Notes: a model not told the origin generated them from the letters alone. Positions 1-8,627 are shown, counted from the stretch's first letter. The stretch: DNA of 37,307 nt from Nitrospirillum amazonense (GCF_007828045.1 NZ_VITN01000036.1:1-37307); one strand, 5' to 3'. Numbers and translations: made by a program.

Positions 1-90
1 TGTGCCGGCTACGGGCTACGCCCTCCGCCGGCACAGCTGCTGGCGATTCTCATCCTGATCGTCGCGCTGCTCTCATCCTGTTTGTCGCGC
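1..90. repeat. Hairpin plus 19-bp direct repeats at the cas4 breakpoint
   Basis: Positions 1-9 and 27-35 form a perfect 9-bp inverted repeat, with an inner GGG/CCC pairing. Two 19-bp direct repeats (49-67 and 72-90, 17 of 19 identical) follow at a 23-bp period. None of the three plus-strand frames resembles Cas4 here, whereas Cas4-like sequence starts at about 91. I infer that foreign DNA, perhaps the end of an insertion sequence, replaced the 5' part of the cas4-cas1 gene. The element family was not recognised. Confidence 0.35.
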
Positions 91-1370
91 GGCAGGCTTG
101 CGCGCCCGCACGCTGGAGGCGGCGAACGGCCTGCGTCTGGCCGCCGCCACGCGCCGTATTCCGCCGCCGCTGGAAAACAGCCGCAAGTGTCCGCGCTGTT
201 CCTTGCTGCCCCTCTGCCTGCCCGATGAGGTGAACCTGCTGCGCACCGGCGCCGTGGCCCGCACGCCGCCGCCGGCCGCGGATGCCGCCCTGCCGCTGTA
301 CGTGCAGCACCCCGGCGCCCGCGTGGGCAAGGAGGGCGAGGTGCTGGTCATCAAACGCCCGGCCGAGGACGGTGGCGCCGATGGCGCAATGGTTCCCAAT
401 GAGGCGCCACCCACCCCGAGCCGCGCCGGCCGGAAGGCGGCCCCGGTCGCGGAGGTGGAAACCAGGGTTCCCATCGGTGAGGTGTCGGAACTGGTGCTGG
501 CCGGCCCGGTCACCCTGTCCACCCCCGCGCTCCATGCCCTGATGCGGGCGGAGGTGCCGGTGGTGTGGATGAGTTCGGGCTTCTGGTATTTGGGCTCCAC
601 CGGCGGGCGCGGGCCCAGCGGTGCCGGGGCGCGGACGGCGCAGTACCGGCTGCGTGAAGACGGCCCCCGCCGACTGGCCTTCGCCCGCGGTTTGGTGGAG
701 GCCAAGTTGCGCAACCAGCGCACCCTGCTGCGCCGCAACTGGCGGGGGGCGGACGCCGACCGGGACGCCGTGCTGGAACGGCTGCGCCAGCCTGGCCGCC
801 GTCCGGGACATGGCCGGCCTGCTGGGGGTGGAGGGTGAGGGCGCGGTGCTTTATTTCCGCGCCTGGTCCCAATTGCTGAACGAGCGGGCGGCGGCGCTAC
901 CCGCCTTCGCGTTTGAGCGGCGGTCGCGCCGCCCGCCGGCCGACCCGGTCAACGCCTGCCTGTCGCTGTGCTACGCCCTGTTGACCCGGGTGGCCACCAG
1001 TCTGGAGGTGGCGGGGCTGGACCCATGGGCGGGCCTTTACCATGTCGACCGGCCCGGGCGCCCCTCACTGGCCCTGGACATGATGGAACCGTTACGCCCC
1101 ATCCTGGCCGACAGCACGGTGTTGACGGCATTGAACACGGCGGAACTGCGACCCGGTGATTTCGTCACGCGCGGGCCGGGCTGCAACCTCACGCCTACCG
1201 GACGCCGCACCCTGATCCAGGTGTTCGAGCGGCGCTTGGAACAGGAGGCGACGCACCCCGTCTTCGGCTATCAAATCTCCATGCGCCGCATGTTGCATGT
1301 CCAGGCGCGGTTGCTGGCCCGGCACCTGCGGGGGGAGGTCGCGGCCTATCCCCACTACGTGCCGCGCTGA
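91..1370 (+). pseudogene. cas4-cas1: Cas4-Cas1 fusion, 5'-truncated and frameshifted
   Basis: Cas1 is the spacer-integrating nuclease of CRISPR adaptation; in some systems it is fused to the Cas4 nuclease. The first 45 or so codons are the Cas4 tail, with its Cys-rich iron-sulphur motif KCPRCSLLPLC. Cas1 follows. The frame starting at 98 gives the N-terminal half up to about 785, including VEAKLRNQ, which carries the metal-binding Glu. The next frame continues with ASLAAVRDM and runs to 1370. It carries the His of GLYHVDRPGRPSLALD and the acidic residues after it. Removing one base near 782-786 restores ERLASLAAV, so a single inserted base separates the halves. Most of Cas4 is missing at the left. 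Identification of Cas1 is firm. Whether the break is real or a sequencing error cannot be told here. Confidence 0.85.
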
Positions 1371-1411
1371 AGCCGGGGCCACGGGAGAGGGGCCAGGGAA
1401 AGGCGAATATC

Positions 1412-1708
1412 ATGGCGCGGCAGGAACGGCTCTACATCGTCACCTACGACATCGCGGACCCCAAGCGCGGCCGCCGCGTCTTCAGGGTGATGGAGGGCTA
1501 TGGCCGCTGGCTGCAACTGTCGGTCTTCCAGTGCCGGCTGACGGCCCGCCGCCGCGGGGCCCTGGCCATGCGCCTGGAGCGCGAGATCAAACCCAGCGAG
1601 GACCACGTCCTGATCCTGGACATCGGCCCGGCCGAAGACATCGACCCCCGGGTGGAAAGCCTGGGCAAACGCTTCGAGGTCGCCCCGCGCCAGGCCGTGG
1701 TGATCTGA
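1412..1708 (+). CDS. cas2: CRISPR-associated endonuclease Cas2
   Basis: This 98-aa protein has the normal Cas2 length. It begins with MARQERLYIVTYDIADPKRG, which holds the beta1 strand and the conserved Asp of the Cas2 ferredoxin-like fold. The typical LQLSVFQCRLT strand and a hydrophobic C-terminal strand follow. Cas2 forms the structural core of the Cas1-Cas2 integrase. It lies 41 bp downstream of cas1 on the same strand, so the two are likely co-transcribed. Its stop codon falls inside the degenerate last repeat of the first array. Cas2 looks intact, but its partner Cas1 is broken, so spacer uptake is probably lost. Confidence 0.93.
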   Translation: MARQERLYIVTYDIADPKRGRRVFRVMEGYGRWLQLSVFQCRLTARRRGALAMRLEREIKPSEDHVLILDIGPAEDIDPRVESLGKRFEVAPRQAVVI

Positions 1709-1973
1709 GGACGGCCTTCCCTGGCCGTTACAGCCGGGGAAAGCACGCCGGCCGGCAAGGGGACTGAACAGCACTTCATCGAGTTTCAATGAGGCCCCGG
1801 CCATTACAGCCGGGGAAAGGCGCCGTGAGCCTGCCGATCTCGACGACGTCCGAGACGATGTTTCAATGAGGCCCCGGCCATTACAGCCGGGGAAAGGTGG
1901 GGCGCGTTCTGACTAATCCCCTGGCCGGCATGGTGGCGTTTCAATGAGGCCCCGGCCATTACAGCCGGGGAAA
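1707..1973 (-). CRISPR. CRISPR array 1 (4 repeats, 3 spacers)
   Basis: Repeats of 36 nt lie at 1783-1818, 1860-1895 and 1938-1973, with a degenerate copy at 1707-1742. Spacers are 40, 41 and 42 nt. On the minus strand the repeat carries a 7-bp stem (CCCCGGC/GCCGGGG) and ends in ATTGAAAC, the usual 8-nt crRNA handle. Transcription is therefore leftwards. The degenerate copy is at the left, which marks the trailer end, and the leader is at the right. Array 2 shares the repeat but no spacer. Confidence 0.95.
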
Positions 1974-2175
1974 GGCCCCCCTGAGGAGGCCCTTGATTCA
2001 TAACAGGATTTTCGGACGATTTCGAGCGGGTCCGTCAGAGCCCCGCTTCCGTCCCCGCCTGGGGGGTGATTTCAGATGCACGATGGTCAAGAACCGAAGG
2101 CGGATCAAGGCCTTGCCGGGATTCGAGCGGGTCCGGGGTTTTCGCGGGTGTCGGACCGCTCGCGTCAACGGCCGG
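1974..2175 (-). promoter_or_regulatory. CRISPR leader of array 1
   Basis: About 200 bp directly right of the last intact repeat are closely similar to the sequence right of array 2. The most conserved blocks are 1983-2008 and about 2071-2157. The 13-mer TTCGAGCGGGTCC occurs at 2021 and 2122, 101 bp apart. The leader should carry the promoter for the minus-strand precursor crRNA and the signals for integrating new spacers. It sits between the array and the stop codon of the DUF6602 gene. Confidence 0.75.
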
Positions 2176-2181
2176 CAGTCG

Positions 2182-2946
2182 TCATGGGGTGGTTGCCCCT
2201 GGGGTTTCATGCACCCGAACCGGCAGGTGTTGAGCGTAGGCGGTGATATCCAGCATGGGCACGGTTGCCAGGTCTTGTAGCTGGCTGGCCAGCGTAAGCA
2301 GGAATTTTGGCACGGCCGCCGGGCTGTGCTCCAACACGAAGGCGTCGTGGGTGGGCAGAGATGCGCGGGTGAAGGTGCCCGCAGCGGCGACACAGCCCAG
2401 GTCCAGACACCCCCCTTCTGGATGGGCGGTGAGGGTGTCGCGCAGGGTATCGCCCAGTGCCGGGGAATAGTCCGACCCCAGGCAGAGAAAGCCGCCGATG
2501 ATACGATGAAGCCCCTTGGCCGGCTTGGTGCCATCGACCGTGGGAACGGGTATGCTGGTACGTTGCAAGCGCCGTACACTGGCGACTTTTTCGACGGCGT
2601 AGCCCAGGTGCGTCGCGTTGATCGTCTGCTTGGCCTCGAAAACGGCGTAGACACTTTCGGCCGGCACAAACAGTGCCTCTTTGAAGGTGAACAGGAAGGG
2701 GGAGTAATGGCGATCGAAAACCACGACGTCGATCTGGTCGCTGACTTCCCCACCGCTATCCACCACATGGGCCTTGGCCGTCTGGTACCGCCGGGGCAGA
2801 TAGGCATTCAACAGGTCGATCCACACCTGCTCGCTGGCATCACCCTTGTCGCCTGGATGCTTCAGGGCTCCCCGGGCAATTTCCAGGTCCTTCACGACGG
2901 CATCGTGGATGGATTGGAAGAGTGTGGTCAGGGACCAGTTGGTCAT
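2182..2946 (-). CDS. DUF6602-type PD-(D/E)XK nuclease, last gene of the cmr operon
   Basis: This 254-aa protein has the layout of the DUF6602 family. Around residue 39 is EQVW, followed by LPRRY, then SDQIDVVVFD (Asp73), and VYAVFEAKQ (Glu104-x-Lys106). That E, D, ExK spacing fits a restriction-endonuclease-like PD-(D/E)XK core. No CARF, SAVED or membrane segment is apparent. The start codon is 2 bp behind the cmr6 stop, so the gene should be translated with the Cmr complex. It may act as an accessory effector of the type III-B system, but nothing in it shows how it would be triggered. Nuclease function is inferred from the motif only. Confidence 0.65.
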   Translation of the reverse strand: MTNWSLTTLFQSIHDAVVKDLEIARGALKHPGDKGDASEQVWIDLLNAYLPRRYQTAKAHVVDSGGEVSDQIDVVVFDRHYSPFLFTFKEALFVPAESVYAVFEAKQTINATHLGYAVEKVASVRRLQRTSIPVPTVDGTKPAKGLHRIIGGFLCLGSDYSPALGDTLRDTLTAHPEGGCLDLGCVAAAGTFTRASLPTHDAFVLEHSPAAVPKFLLTLASQLQDLATVPMLDITAYAQHLPVRVHETPGATTP

Positions 2947-2948
2947 AA

Positions 2949-4043
2949 TTAAAACTCCACGTCGCTCGTGGGAACTTCATCTGTTTCGTTGTTATCGAGA
3001 AAAACAACGAAACACTTTTCACCATTTAATTGCCTCACTTCGACTTCCCTTCCGTCCACGGTCCCGCGTTTGCGGGATGACGGCATACCGCCGCCCTTAC
3101 TGCTTCCGCCCGCCGGCCGGGCGCGGAGCGGCAGGGTCACGTCCGGGTCGACCGGCGCTGGCGCGTTTGCCGGGCGGAACCGGCCGTAGCCGCTGGTGGT
3201 CTTGGCGCCGGCGCCCAGGTCGCGCAGAGCCTCGGCCAGCCAAGCGGCGCATTTGTCCAGGGCTTGGGCGCTGCCACCCGTGGGCGCCGCGCCGGGACCC
3301 GGCAGCAGGATGAACTGGAAGCGGGCGCCGGCCTCCACCGCCAGCAAGGGGATGGGCACGGGGTTGTGCCAATCGGCCGGCGCGTCCTTCAGCTCCTTGG
3401 GGCTCCGCCCGTCCGGCGCCACCTCATTCCAAGGGCCGGTGTGGGGGGTGAGGATTTCCGCCGCCAGGGTCACCGGCGCCAGGGGCAGGGCGTCCAGGAT
3501 GGCGATGGCGCCCACCGCCAGCGTGTCCCCGGCCGCGGGCCCGAACAAGGCCACCAGATCGGCGTCGCCCTCCAACCGGGCCCAGGTGCGCAGCAGGCCC
3601 TTGACCCCGCTGCCGGCCAGGAAGGGCACGCCCAGGGTGGGGTGCCAGGCCACGCCGTTTTTCACCGGGTGGCTGCGGCCGGTGCCGGTCAACAGCCGGC
3701 TTTCCAGGATGAAATCCAGGCACCGTCCGCCCAGGACCTGGGCCAGGGCGGCGCGGCGGCGGGCCGCTTCCGTCAACAGCGCCGGGTCGCCGGTCTGCAC
3801 CGTGCCCTTGTCCCGATCCGGTGTGCCATTGGTGCCACGAGGGTGGATGACGCTTTCGACCCATTCCGGCTTGGCGACATCGCTGAAATCAGACGACCAG
3901 CAGTCACAGAACTTGTCGTACCACAGGCCGGCATTGCCGGCCCACACCGGCTGAACCAGGCCCGGCTGGCGCTTGGGCTGGAAACAGGCGGCGGCGGTCT
4001 GGGTGGTGGCGTCGCCGCGATAAAGGGGCAGGCGACCGCTCAT
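2949..4043 (-). CDS. cmr6: Type III-B RAMP protein Cmr6
   Basis: The 364-aa protein is a RAMP of the Cmr6 family, which caps the 3' end of the crRNA in the Cmr complex. Visible family signs are LESRLLTGTGRSHP and VPFLAGSGVKGLLRTWARL in the middle, the region of glycine-rich loops that touch RNA, and GAGAKTTSGYGRF near the C-terminus. A basic, serine- and glycine-rich tail follows and ends with a short extra segment. Its start overlaps the end of cmr5 by 4 bp, which indicates coupled translation. Length is slightly above the usual 250-350 aa. Confidence 0.9.
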   Translation of the reverse strand: MSGRLPLYRGDATTQTAAACFQPKRQPGLVQPVWAGNAGLWYDKFCDCWSSDFSDVAKPEWVESVIHPRGTNGTPDRDKGTVQTGDPALLTEAARRRAALAQVLGGRCLDFILESRLLTGTGRSHPVKNGVAWHPTLGVPFLAGSGVKGLLRTWARLEGDADLVALFGPAAGDTLAVGAIAILDALPLAPVTLAAEILTPHTGPWNEVAPDGRSPKELKDAPADWHNPVPIPLLAVEAGARFQFILLPGPGAAPTGGSAQALDKCAAWLAEALRDLGAGAKTTSGYGRFRPANAPAPVDPDVTLPLRARPAGGSSKGGGMPSSRKRGTVDGREVEVRQLNGEKCFVVFLDNNETDEVPTSDVEF

Positions 4044-4504
4044 TCCTCGTCACCACCGCCCAACAGGGCGTTGGCGAATTTCTTCAGCCAGCCCAGGTAG
4101 AGCAGCGCCTCCGCCTGCGCCCGCAGATATGTTGTCTGGTCACTGGCGTACAGCCGCTCCAGCAACATGGTCGTGCCATTTCCGGCGTCCCGGAAGGGCG
4201 CTTGGGGATCGCTGCCGCACAGCCAGTCTTGCACATGGCGGTAAATCTGCTGGTGCGCGTCGGGCGACAGGCCGCCTTGCCCCTTGGCCGTGTCTTTTTT
4301 CCCCTGGGCCAGTTCCGTGGCCAGGGCTTGGCCCAGGCCGTTCATGACGATGGCGGCGGGCAGGGACTTGACGTAGCCGGCATACGCTTTCTTTTGCTTA
4401 TCCGGGACCTCGCTGGTCGATGCATCGCGATAGGCCTTGATGGCGTTCAGGGCGTGCTGGGCGCGGCGCTGGGCCAGGTCGGGCCCGGGGGACGGGGATG
4501 TCAT
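4040..4504 (-). CDS. cmr5: Type III-B small subunit Cmr5
   Basis: This 154-aa, mostly helical protein matches Cmr5, the small subunit that lines the belly of the Cmr complex and binds target RNA. Typical segments are RRAQHALNAIKAY at the N-terminus, the YVKSLPAAIVMNGLGQALA helix, and the C-terminal YLRAQAEALLYLGWLKKFA helix. It lies between cmr4 (3 bp gap) and cmr6 (4 bp overlap). No catalytic role is known for the family. Confidence 0.9.
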   Translation of the reverse strand: MTSPSPGPDLAQRRAQHALNAIKAYRDASTSEVPDKQKKAYAGYVKSLPAAIVMNGLGQALATELAQGKKDTAKGQGGLSPDAHQQIYRHVQDWLCGSDPQAPFRDAGNGTTMLLERLYASDQTTYLRAQAEALLYLGWLKKFANALLGGGDEE

Positions 4505-4507
4505 GGC

Positions 4508-5356
4508 TCAACCCTCCCCCACCGCTGCCGCCAGCGGCTGAACCAGGAACCAGCCCTGGCCGACCGTCTCGTTGGCGCCCAGTTGCAGATAGGGCTGCTC
4601 GCGAAACAACGCGCCCAGCCCGGCCACCGCCTCATCCCTGCCGGGCACGCGGGACGCCAGCGAAACATGGAACACGGTGTCGGGCGGCAAGGTCTCCTCA
4701 TACCACAGGTTCTTGGATGTCTTGCGGTCCGGGTCCAGGCTGTTGCGGGCCTGCACGGTCAGCGCATAACGGGCGAACCAGGCGAAATCATCGTCCCCCA
4801 CTATGGCGATCTGCCCCGCCAGGCGGTTCCGGGCGCCGTCGTCGCCAATCAGCCGGCCTATCGCGGCGACCAAGCCGGCGGGCACGCCGCCGGTGATGGT
4901 GAAGCTGCGTTCCTCCAGGAACAAGTCATCACCGGTTTTGCCGGCGGCCAGCACGGGCGGGGCGTCCGGCGCCGGTGGCAGGGTGGGGGCGGCGACACCG
5001 GCCGCGTCCAGGCCGGCGCGGCGCAGGTCCCGCGCCAGACGCTCCACCAGATAGGGGCAGGTCAGCCAGCGATAGGCGCCGGTCAGGCTGCGCACCGGCA
5101 GCAGCAGCAGGCGGGCGTCGCCCACCATGACGGCGCCGGCGTTGTCTTGCTTGCCGAACCAGTCGTTGACCGTGGCCTCATCCAGGCCCCGGACGCGGAC
5201 ATGGTCACGCAGGCCGCCTTTCACCGAACTGCCGGGAATGACGGGATGGCCGGTGATCTTTTCCCGCTGCACCGGCAGGTCGATGGTGCCGTCGTCCTGG
5301 CCGCTGCCGGGGTGGATGGGGGTTTCGGCCAACAGGCCCAGCATCAGCGCCGACAT
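4508..5356 (-). CDS. cmr4: Type III-B backbone RAMP Cmr4 (target RNA cleavage)
   Basis: Cmr4 builds the helical backbone of the Cmr complex and cuts target RNA at 6-nt intervals. The 282-aa protein starts MSALMLGLLAETPIHPGSG and continues with TIDLPVQRE. Asp26 there matches in number and setting the catalytic Asp26 reported for Pyrococcus furiosus Cmr4. The RAMP loop GHPVIPGSSVKGGLRD follows at about residues 37-52. Length is normal. The start overlaps the end of cmr3 by 13 bp. RNA cleavage should be intact if the complex assembles. Confidence 0.93.
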   Translation of the reverse strand: MSALMLGLLAETPIHPGSGQDDGTIDLPVQREKITGHPVIPGSSVKGGLRDHVRVRGLDEATVNDWFGKQDNAGAVMVGDARLLLLPVRSLTGAYRWLTCPYLVERLARDLRRAGLDAAGVAAPTLPPAPDAPPVLAAGKTGDDLFLEERSFTITGGVPAGLVAAIGRLIGDDGARNRLAGQIAIVGDDDFAWFARYALTVQARNSLDPDRKTSKNLWYEETLPPDTVFHVSLASRVPGRDEAVAGLGALFREQPYLQLGANETVGQGWFLVQPLAAAVGEG

Positions 5357-6519
5357 TCCTCGCCTCTTTCCGTCAAACTGTAGGTGCCCAGGGCATAGCG
5401 CCCGTAACCGTGGGCCGCGTCATCAATGTCGCCCAGTGTTTCGGCGCCCAGGGTTTCCGGCAGTGTCTCCGGACGCCGCAGCCGCAGGAACCAGCAACTT
5501 CCCGCCGGAACGAAGGGCTGTAGGGCCTGGGGGCCGCGCGTCGCGCCACCGCGCCCGTCCCAACCGCCGATGGGCAGGGGATCTCCCAAGCAAGCAGACA
5601 GGATGTCACCCTCGTGTTGGGGCAGGGGACCCGGCTTCAACCAATGCTCCGGCGGCCGGGTGGGGGACAGTGCCGTCAAGCAGACCAGGGCGCCATCGCC
5701 ATCGCGGTTGAATGCGGCGGTTGGCGGGATTGGGGCGGGGGGCTTCGCCAGCGCTTCCACATGGGCATGGCGATGCTCACCCCCCAGGGGAACCCGATCC
5801 GCCGCCGTCCAGTCGGCGGGCAGGCCGGATACGGCCATGCCCAGGGCCGTATCCCGCGCCAGGCGCACATGGGCGGCGGCGTAAAGGTTGCCGCGCACGG
5901 CGGTGCGCGTTCCTTCCGCCAAGGCCAATCCCACCCGCGCCTCCTTCACCCACAGGTCATCGCGGTGGATGGCTTGCCTTTCCAAGCCGCCCAAATCCCC
6001 GCCGTCGAGCACTTGGCGCAGCCCCTCCCCGGTCAGCCACCAATCGGTGGCGGGCCTGACCTCCTTGCCGGTCCAGCCCGGGGGAGGCAAGGCGGGATGC
6101 AAGGCGCCCAAATCCGTCGCCACGGCGATGCGTGCGGGGCGCAGCACCGCGAACTTCCACGCCCCCTTCCCGTCGCCAGAGCGGTGTCGGACCAGAAGGT
6201 GGCGTGGCGCCGGGTACAGGGGCCTCCACCCGCCCTCCATCCACCGCATCAGCAGCGGCGGGCCGAAGCGCAGGTGGCCGCCGGTCATGCCCGGACCATC
6301 GCCCAGCACCCGCGTCAGCGGCGCGTCCCAACCGCTGCGCCCATCCCACCCACGGCCCAGGGCCAAGGCGGCCCGGAGGGCCCCGGTCAGGGTGGATGGA
6401 TGCGGCGGGAACAGGCTGGTGGCCGACGCCAGCCCGTCGTCCGCTTGCTCGAACGGGCGGCCATCGCGGAAGAACAGGGTGTCCTGTGGGTGCAGCAGAT
6501 AAAAGCGGGTGTCGCTCAT
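5344..6519 (-). CDS. cmr3: Type III-B RAMP protein Cmr3
   Basis: Cmr3 forms the head of the Cmr complex with Cas10 and binds the 5' handle of the crRNA. The 391-aa protein opens with a typical Cmr3 signature: YLLHPQDTLFFRDGRPFE, then SLFPPHPSTLTGALRAALAL (about residues 35-55). Near the C-terminus AAHGYGRYALGTY forms the last glycine-rich RAMP strand. The start overlaps the end of cmr2 by 4 bp (ATGA). Confidence 0.92.
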   Translation of the reverse strand: MSDTRFYLLHPQDTLFFRDGRPFEQADDGLASATSLFPPHPSTLTGALRAALALGRGWDGRSGWDAPLTRVLGDGPGMTGGHLRFGPPLLMRWMEGGWRPLYPAPRHLLVRHRSGDGKGAWKFAVLRPARIAVATDLGALHPALPPPGWTGKEVRPATDWWLTGEGLRQVLDGGDLGGLERQAIHRDDLWVKEARVGLALAEGTRTAVRGNLYAAAHVRLARDTALGMAVSGLPADWTAADRVPLGGEHRHAHVEALAKPPAPIPPTAAFNRDGDGALVCLTALSPTRPPEHWLKPGPLPQHEGDILSACLGDPLPIGGWDGRGGATRGPQALQPFVPAGSCWFLRLRRPETLPETLGAETLGDIDDAAHGYGRYALGTYSLTERGEECRR

Positions 6520-8627
6520 GGCGTCGGCCCTTCCCGATCCGATGCTCCGTACCAGCCGCCATTATCGGCCAGGAATTTGGCGATCAGGGCGGGCGCCAGG
6601 GTGAACCCGCCTTTCGCAGGGTGGCAGAGGGCCGTCAGTTGCCGCATCTCCGCCTCCGCCGCGGCTCGGTCATCCGTGCCCCGGCCGCGCAGCCGCTCCG
6701 CCAACAACAGGCTGGCCAGGTCCTCCGCGCTCAGGCCGGCGTCGGAACCATCGCGGAACAGGTCGGCCAGCCGTTGCCCCAGATTATGGATGAGGGAGGA
6801 GGAGCGTTCGTCATCCTGGGCGAAGTCGACGGTCAGGCGCCTCAGAGCCATGACGGCGTTGCCGGGTTTGTTCCATTTCGTCACCCAGCGCGCGACCTCG
6901 CCCGAGGACTTCAGCACCGCCATGGCCAGGCTGTCGCGGTCGTTGGCGACCTTGGCGTCCTGGTCCAGCAACTCCTTGGACAGGTCCAGCACCTGGCCCA
7001 GGGGGGTGGTGTAGTGGGCGAAGACCACGCCGCCAGACAGGGTGGGGCCAGGGCAGTCCGCCGCGACAGTCGCCGCCAGGAAGGCCAGGCGCAATTCCTC
7101 CGCGACGCCCAGGGCGGTGTGCAGGGGCAGCAACGCCAGCACGTCATCACCGCCCAGATAGAGGGGCAGGCCGAAGCCTTGGTTCAGAATGCCCTGCGCC
7201 CCTTGCGTGAACAGGGCCAGGGCCCGGCTGACCTCATCTTTCTTCCCTTGGGCCAGGAGTTTGCCGATGTTATCGCCGTCCATGCGCAGCAGGGCGTAGT
7301 GGGGCGAGGCCTTCAGCATCTTGCGCTGGCGCCGGCCGCCTTCCGGCGCCGTGGCCGTCTGCAGCGCGCGCAGTGCCGCCTGCAGATCCGTCACCGCGAC
7401 CGCCTGCGGACCGGAAAGGTCTTCGTAGCCCCCGCTGTCGCCTTGGCCTTTGCGCCGGTTTCCCCGCAACTCCTCCTGCCGGCGGGCGATGCCCTCCTCA
7501 AAGAACAGGGTGCCGTCCAGGGCGAAGAATTTGGGCACCTTTCCGGGCCAGGTGGTGTGCAGGCGGTTCAACTTCCCCGCATTGGTAAGCAGCGGGTCGA
7601 TGGCCAGCGCGTCGAAGTCGCTGTCGCCGCTATCCAGATCGGTCACGTCCGCCCGTCGCGCGATGGCCACCACCTCGCGTTGGAACGCGTCGGCGGCGGT
7701 CAGGCCATCCTGCCCCTGGTTTCCGGAATGTTCGATGGTTTTCAGCAACCAGGGAAGGGCGGCCATGAAGGCGGTTGAGGGGTATTTACGCAGCCGCCTG
7801 GCCGTCGTGTGGCCATTCTCCCACCCCTGCTGAACGGGTAGCCAACCGATTTTGCACTGCAAGACGCCTAGCGGCAGCAGCGGGAACAGCCGCTTCACCA
7901 GGGCGATGGCGCACAGGCGCTCGCTACGCCCCAGCTCCAGCGAACCGTGGGGCTGTTCCTTCTTATAAATTTCGGCAGAGACGCGGCCGCGCACGGCGTT
8001 CCAGAACGCGTCCTGCGCCTTGGCGCCCCCGCGCGCCCGCACATGGCCCGACAGTTCCTGATAGTCGCCCATCATGCCGCAATGGTCTCCGCCCTCCGCC
8101 AGGGGAAGATGGTCGGCGAAGCGCCAGTGCCCACGACCGCTGGCGGCATCGGCGTCACCGATGGTCCAGGTCACCCGCCAGAAGCCCTCGATCTGACGGT
8201 CCCAGATCTCGCGGGTGCCGTTGCCACCCTCGACACCCTTTAGGAAGGTGTCCCAAACAGCCTTGGCCAAACCCTCCCAAGCATCTTTGACGGCCTCGAC
8301 GGCGGCTTTCCCCAGCTCTTCCCCATCCAGACCATCCACGTCCACCGTGAACTGGTTCGGCAATGTGGCGACCGCTGGGCCCGGCTGCGGCCCTCCATCG
8401 CTCCGCGATGACCTCAGCGCCGCCCACATGACGTCCCCGTCCAAGGCGGGGAAGGTGATGCGCCCGCCCTGCTCGGCCACGGCCGCCATGGCCTTGCCGG
8501 TCAGCCAGGACAGCAGGAAGGACCCCGCCCACAGGTCTCGGGTGCGGCGGGCCTGGCGTATGAACCCCTGAACCGGCCCCAGCTTCACCCGCAGCAGCAC
8601 ATCTTGATCAGGCAACGCCCCGCTCAT
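6516..8627 (-). CDS. cmr2: Cas10/Cmr2, cyclic oligoadenylate synthase subunit
   Basis: Cas10 is the large subunit of the Cmr complex. When target RNA binds, its Palm domain makes cyclic oligoadenylates. The 703-aa protein begins with KLGPVQGFIRQARRTRDLWA, the usual first segment of Cmr2 proteins lacking an N-terminal HD nuclease. I see no HD motif before it. The cyclase motif GGDD lies at about residues 492-495 in LPLYLGGDDVLALLPLH, with LLRMDGDNIGKLLAQG about 40 residues earlier. The active site therefore looks intact. Its start overlaps the cmr1 C-terminal frame by 4 bp. DNA cleavage by an HD domain is not expected. Confidence 0.94.
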   Translation of the reverse strand: MSGALPDQDVLLRVKLGPVQGFIRQARRTRDLWAGSFLLSWLTGKAMAAVAEQGGRITFPALDGDVMWAALRSSRSDGGPQPGPAVATLPNQFTVDVDGLDGEELGKAAVEAVKDAWEGLAKAVWDTFLKGVEGGNGTREIWDRQIEGFWRVTWTIGDADAASGRGHWRFADHLPLAEGGDHCGMMGDYQELSGHVRARGGAKAQDAFWNAVRGRVSAEIYKKEQPHGSLELGRSERLCAIALVKRLFPLLPLGVLQCKIGWLPVQQGWENGHTTARRLRKYPSTAFMAALPWLLKTIEHSGNQGQDGLTAADAFQREVVAIARRADVTDLDSGDSDFDALAIDPLLTNAGKLNRLHTTWPGKVPKFFALDGTLFFEEGIARRQEELRGNRRKGQGDSGGYEDLSGPQAVAVTDLQAALRALQTATAPEGGRRQRKMLKASPHYALLRMDGDNIGKLLAQGKKDEVSRALALFTQGAQGILNQGFGLPLYLGGDDVLALLPLHTALGVAEELRLAFLAATVAADCPGPTLSGGVVFAHYTTPLGQVLDLSKELLDQDAKVANDRDSLAMAVLKSSGEVARWVTKWNKPGNAVMALRRLTVDFAQDDERSSSLIHNLGQRLADLFRDGSDAGLSAEDLASLLLAERLRGRGTDDRAAAEAEMRQLTALCHPAKGGFTLAPALIAKFLADNGGWYGASDREGPTP

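Noticed and set aside
2326-2952. 208-aa plus-strand open frame over the DUF6602 gene
   Set aside because: It lies opposite a gene with clear family motifs and operon context; high GC content creates such antisense frames.
6132-7778. 548-aa plus-strand open frame
   Set aside because: It is antisense to cmr2 and cmr3, has no domain, and is typical of long shadow frames in GC-rich DNA.
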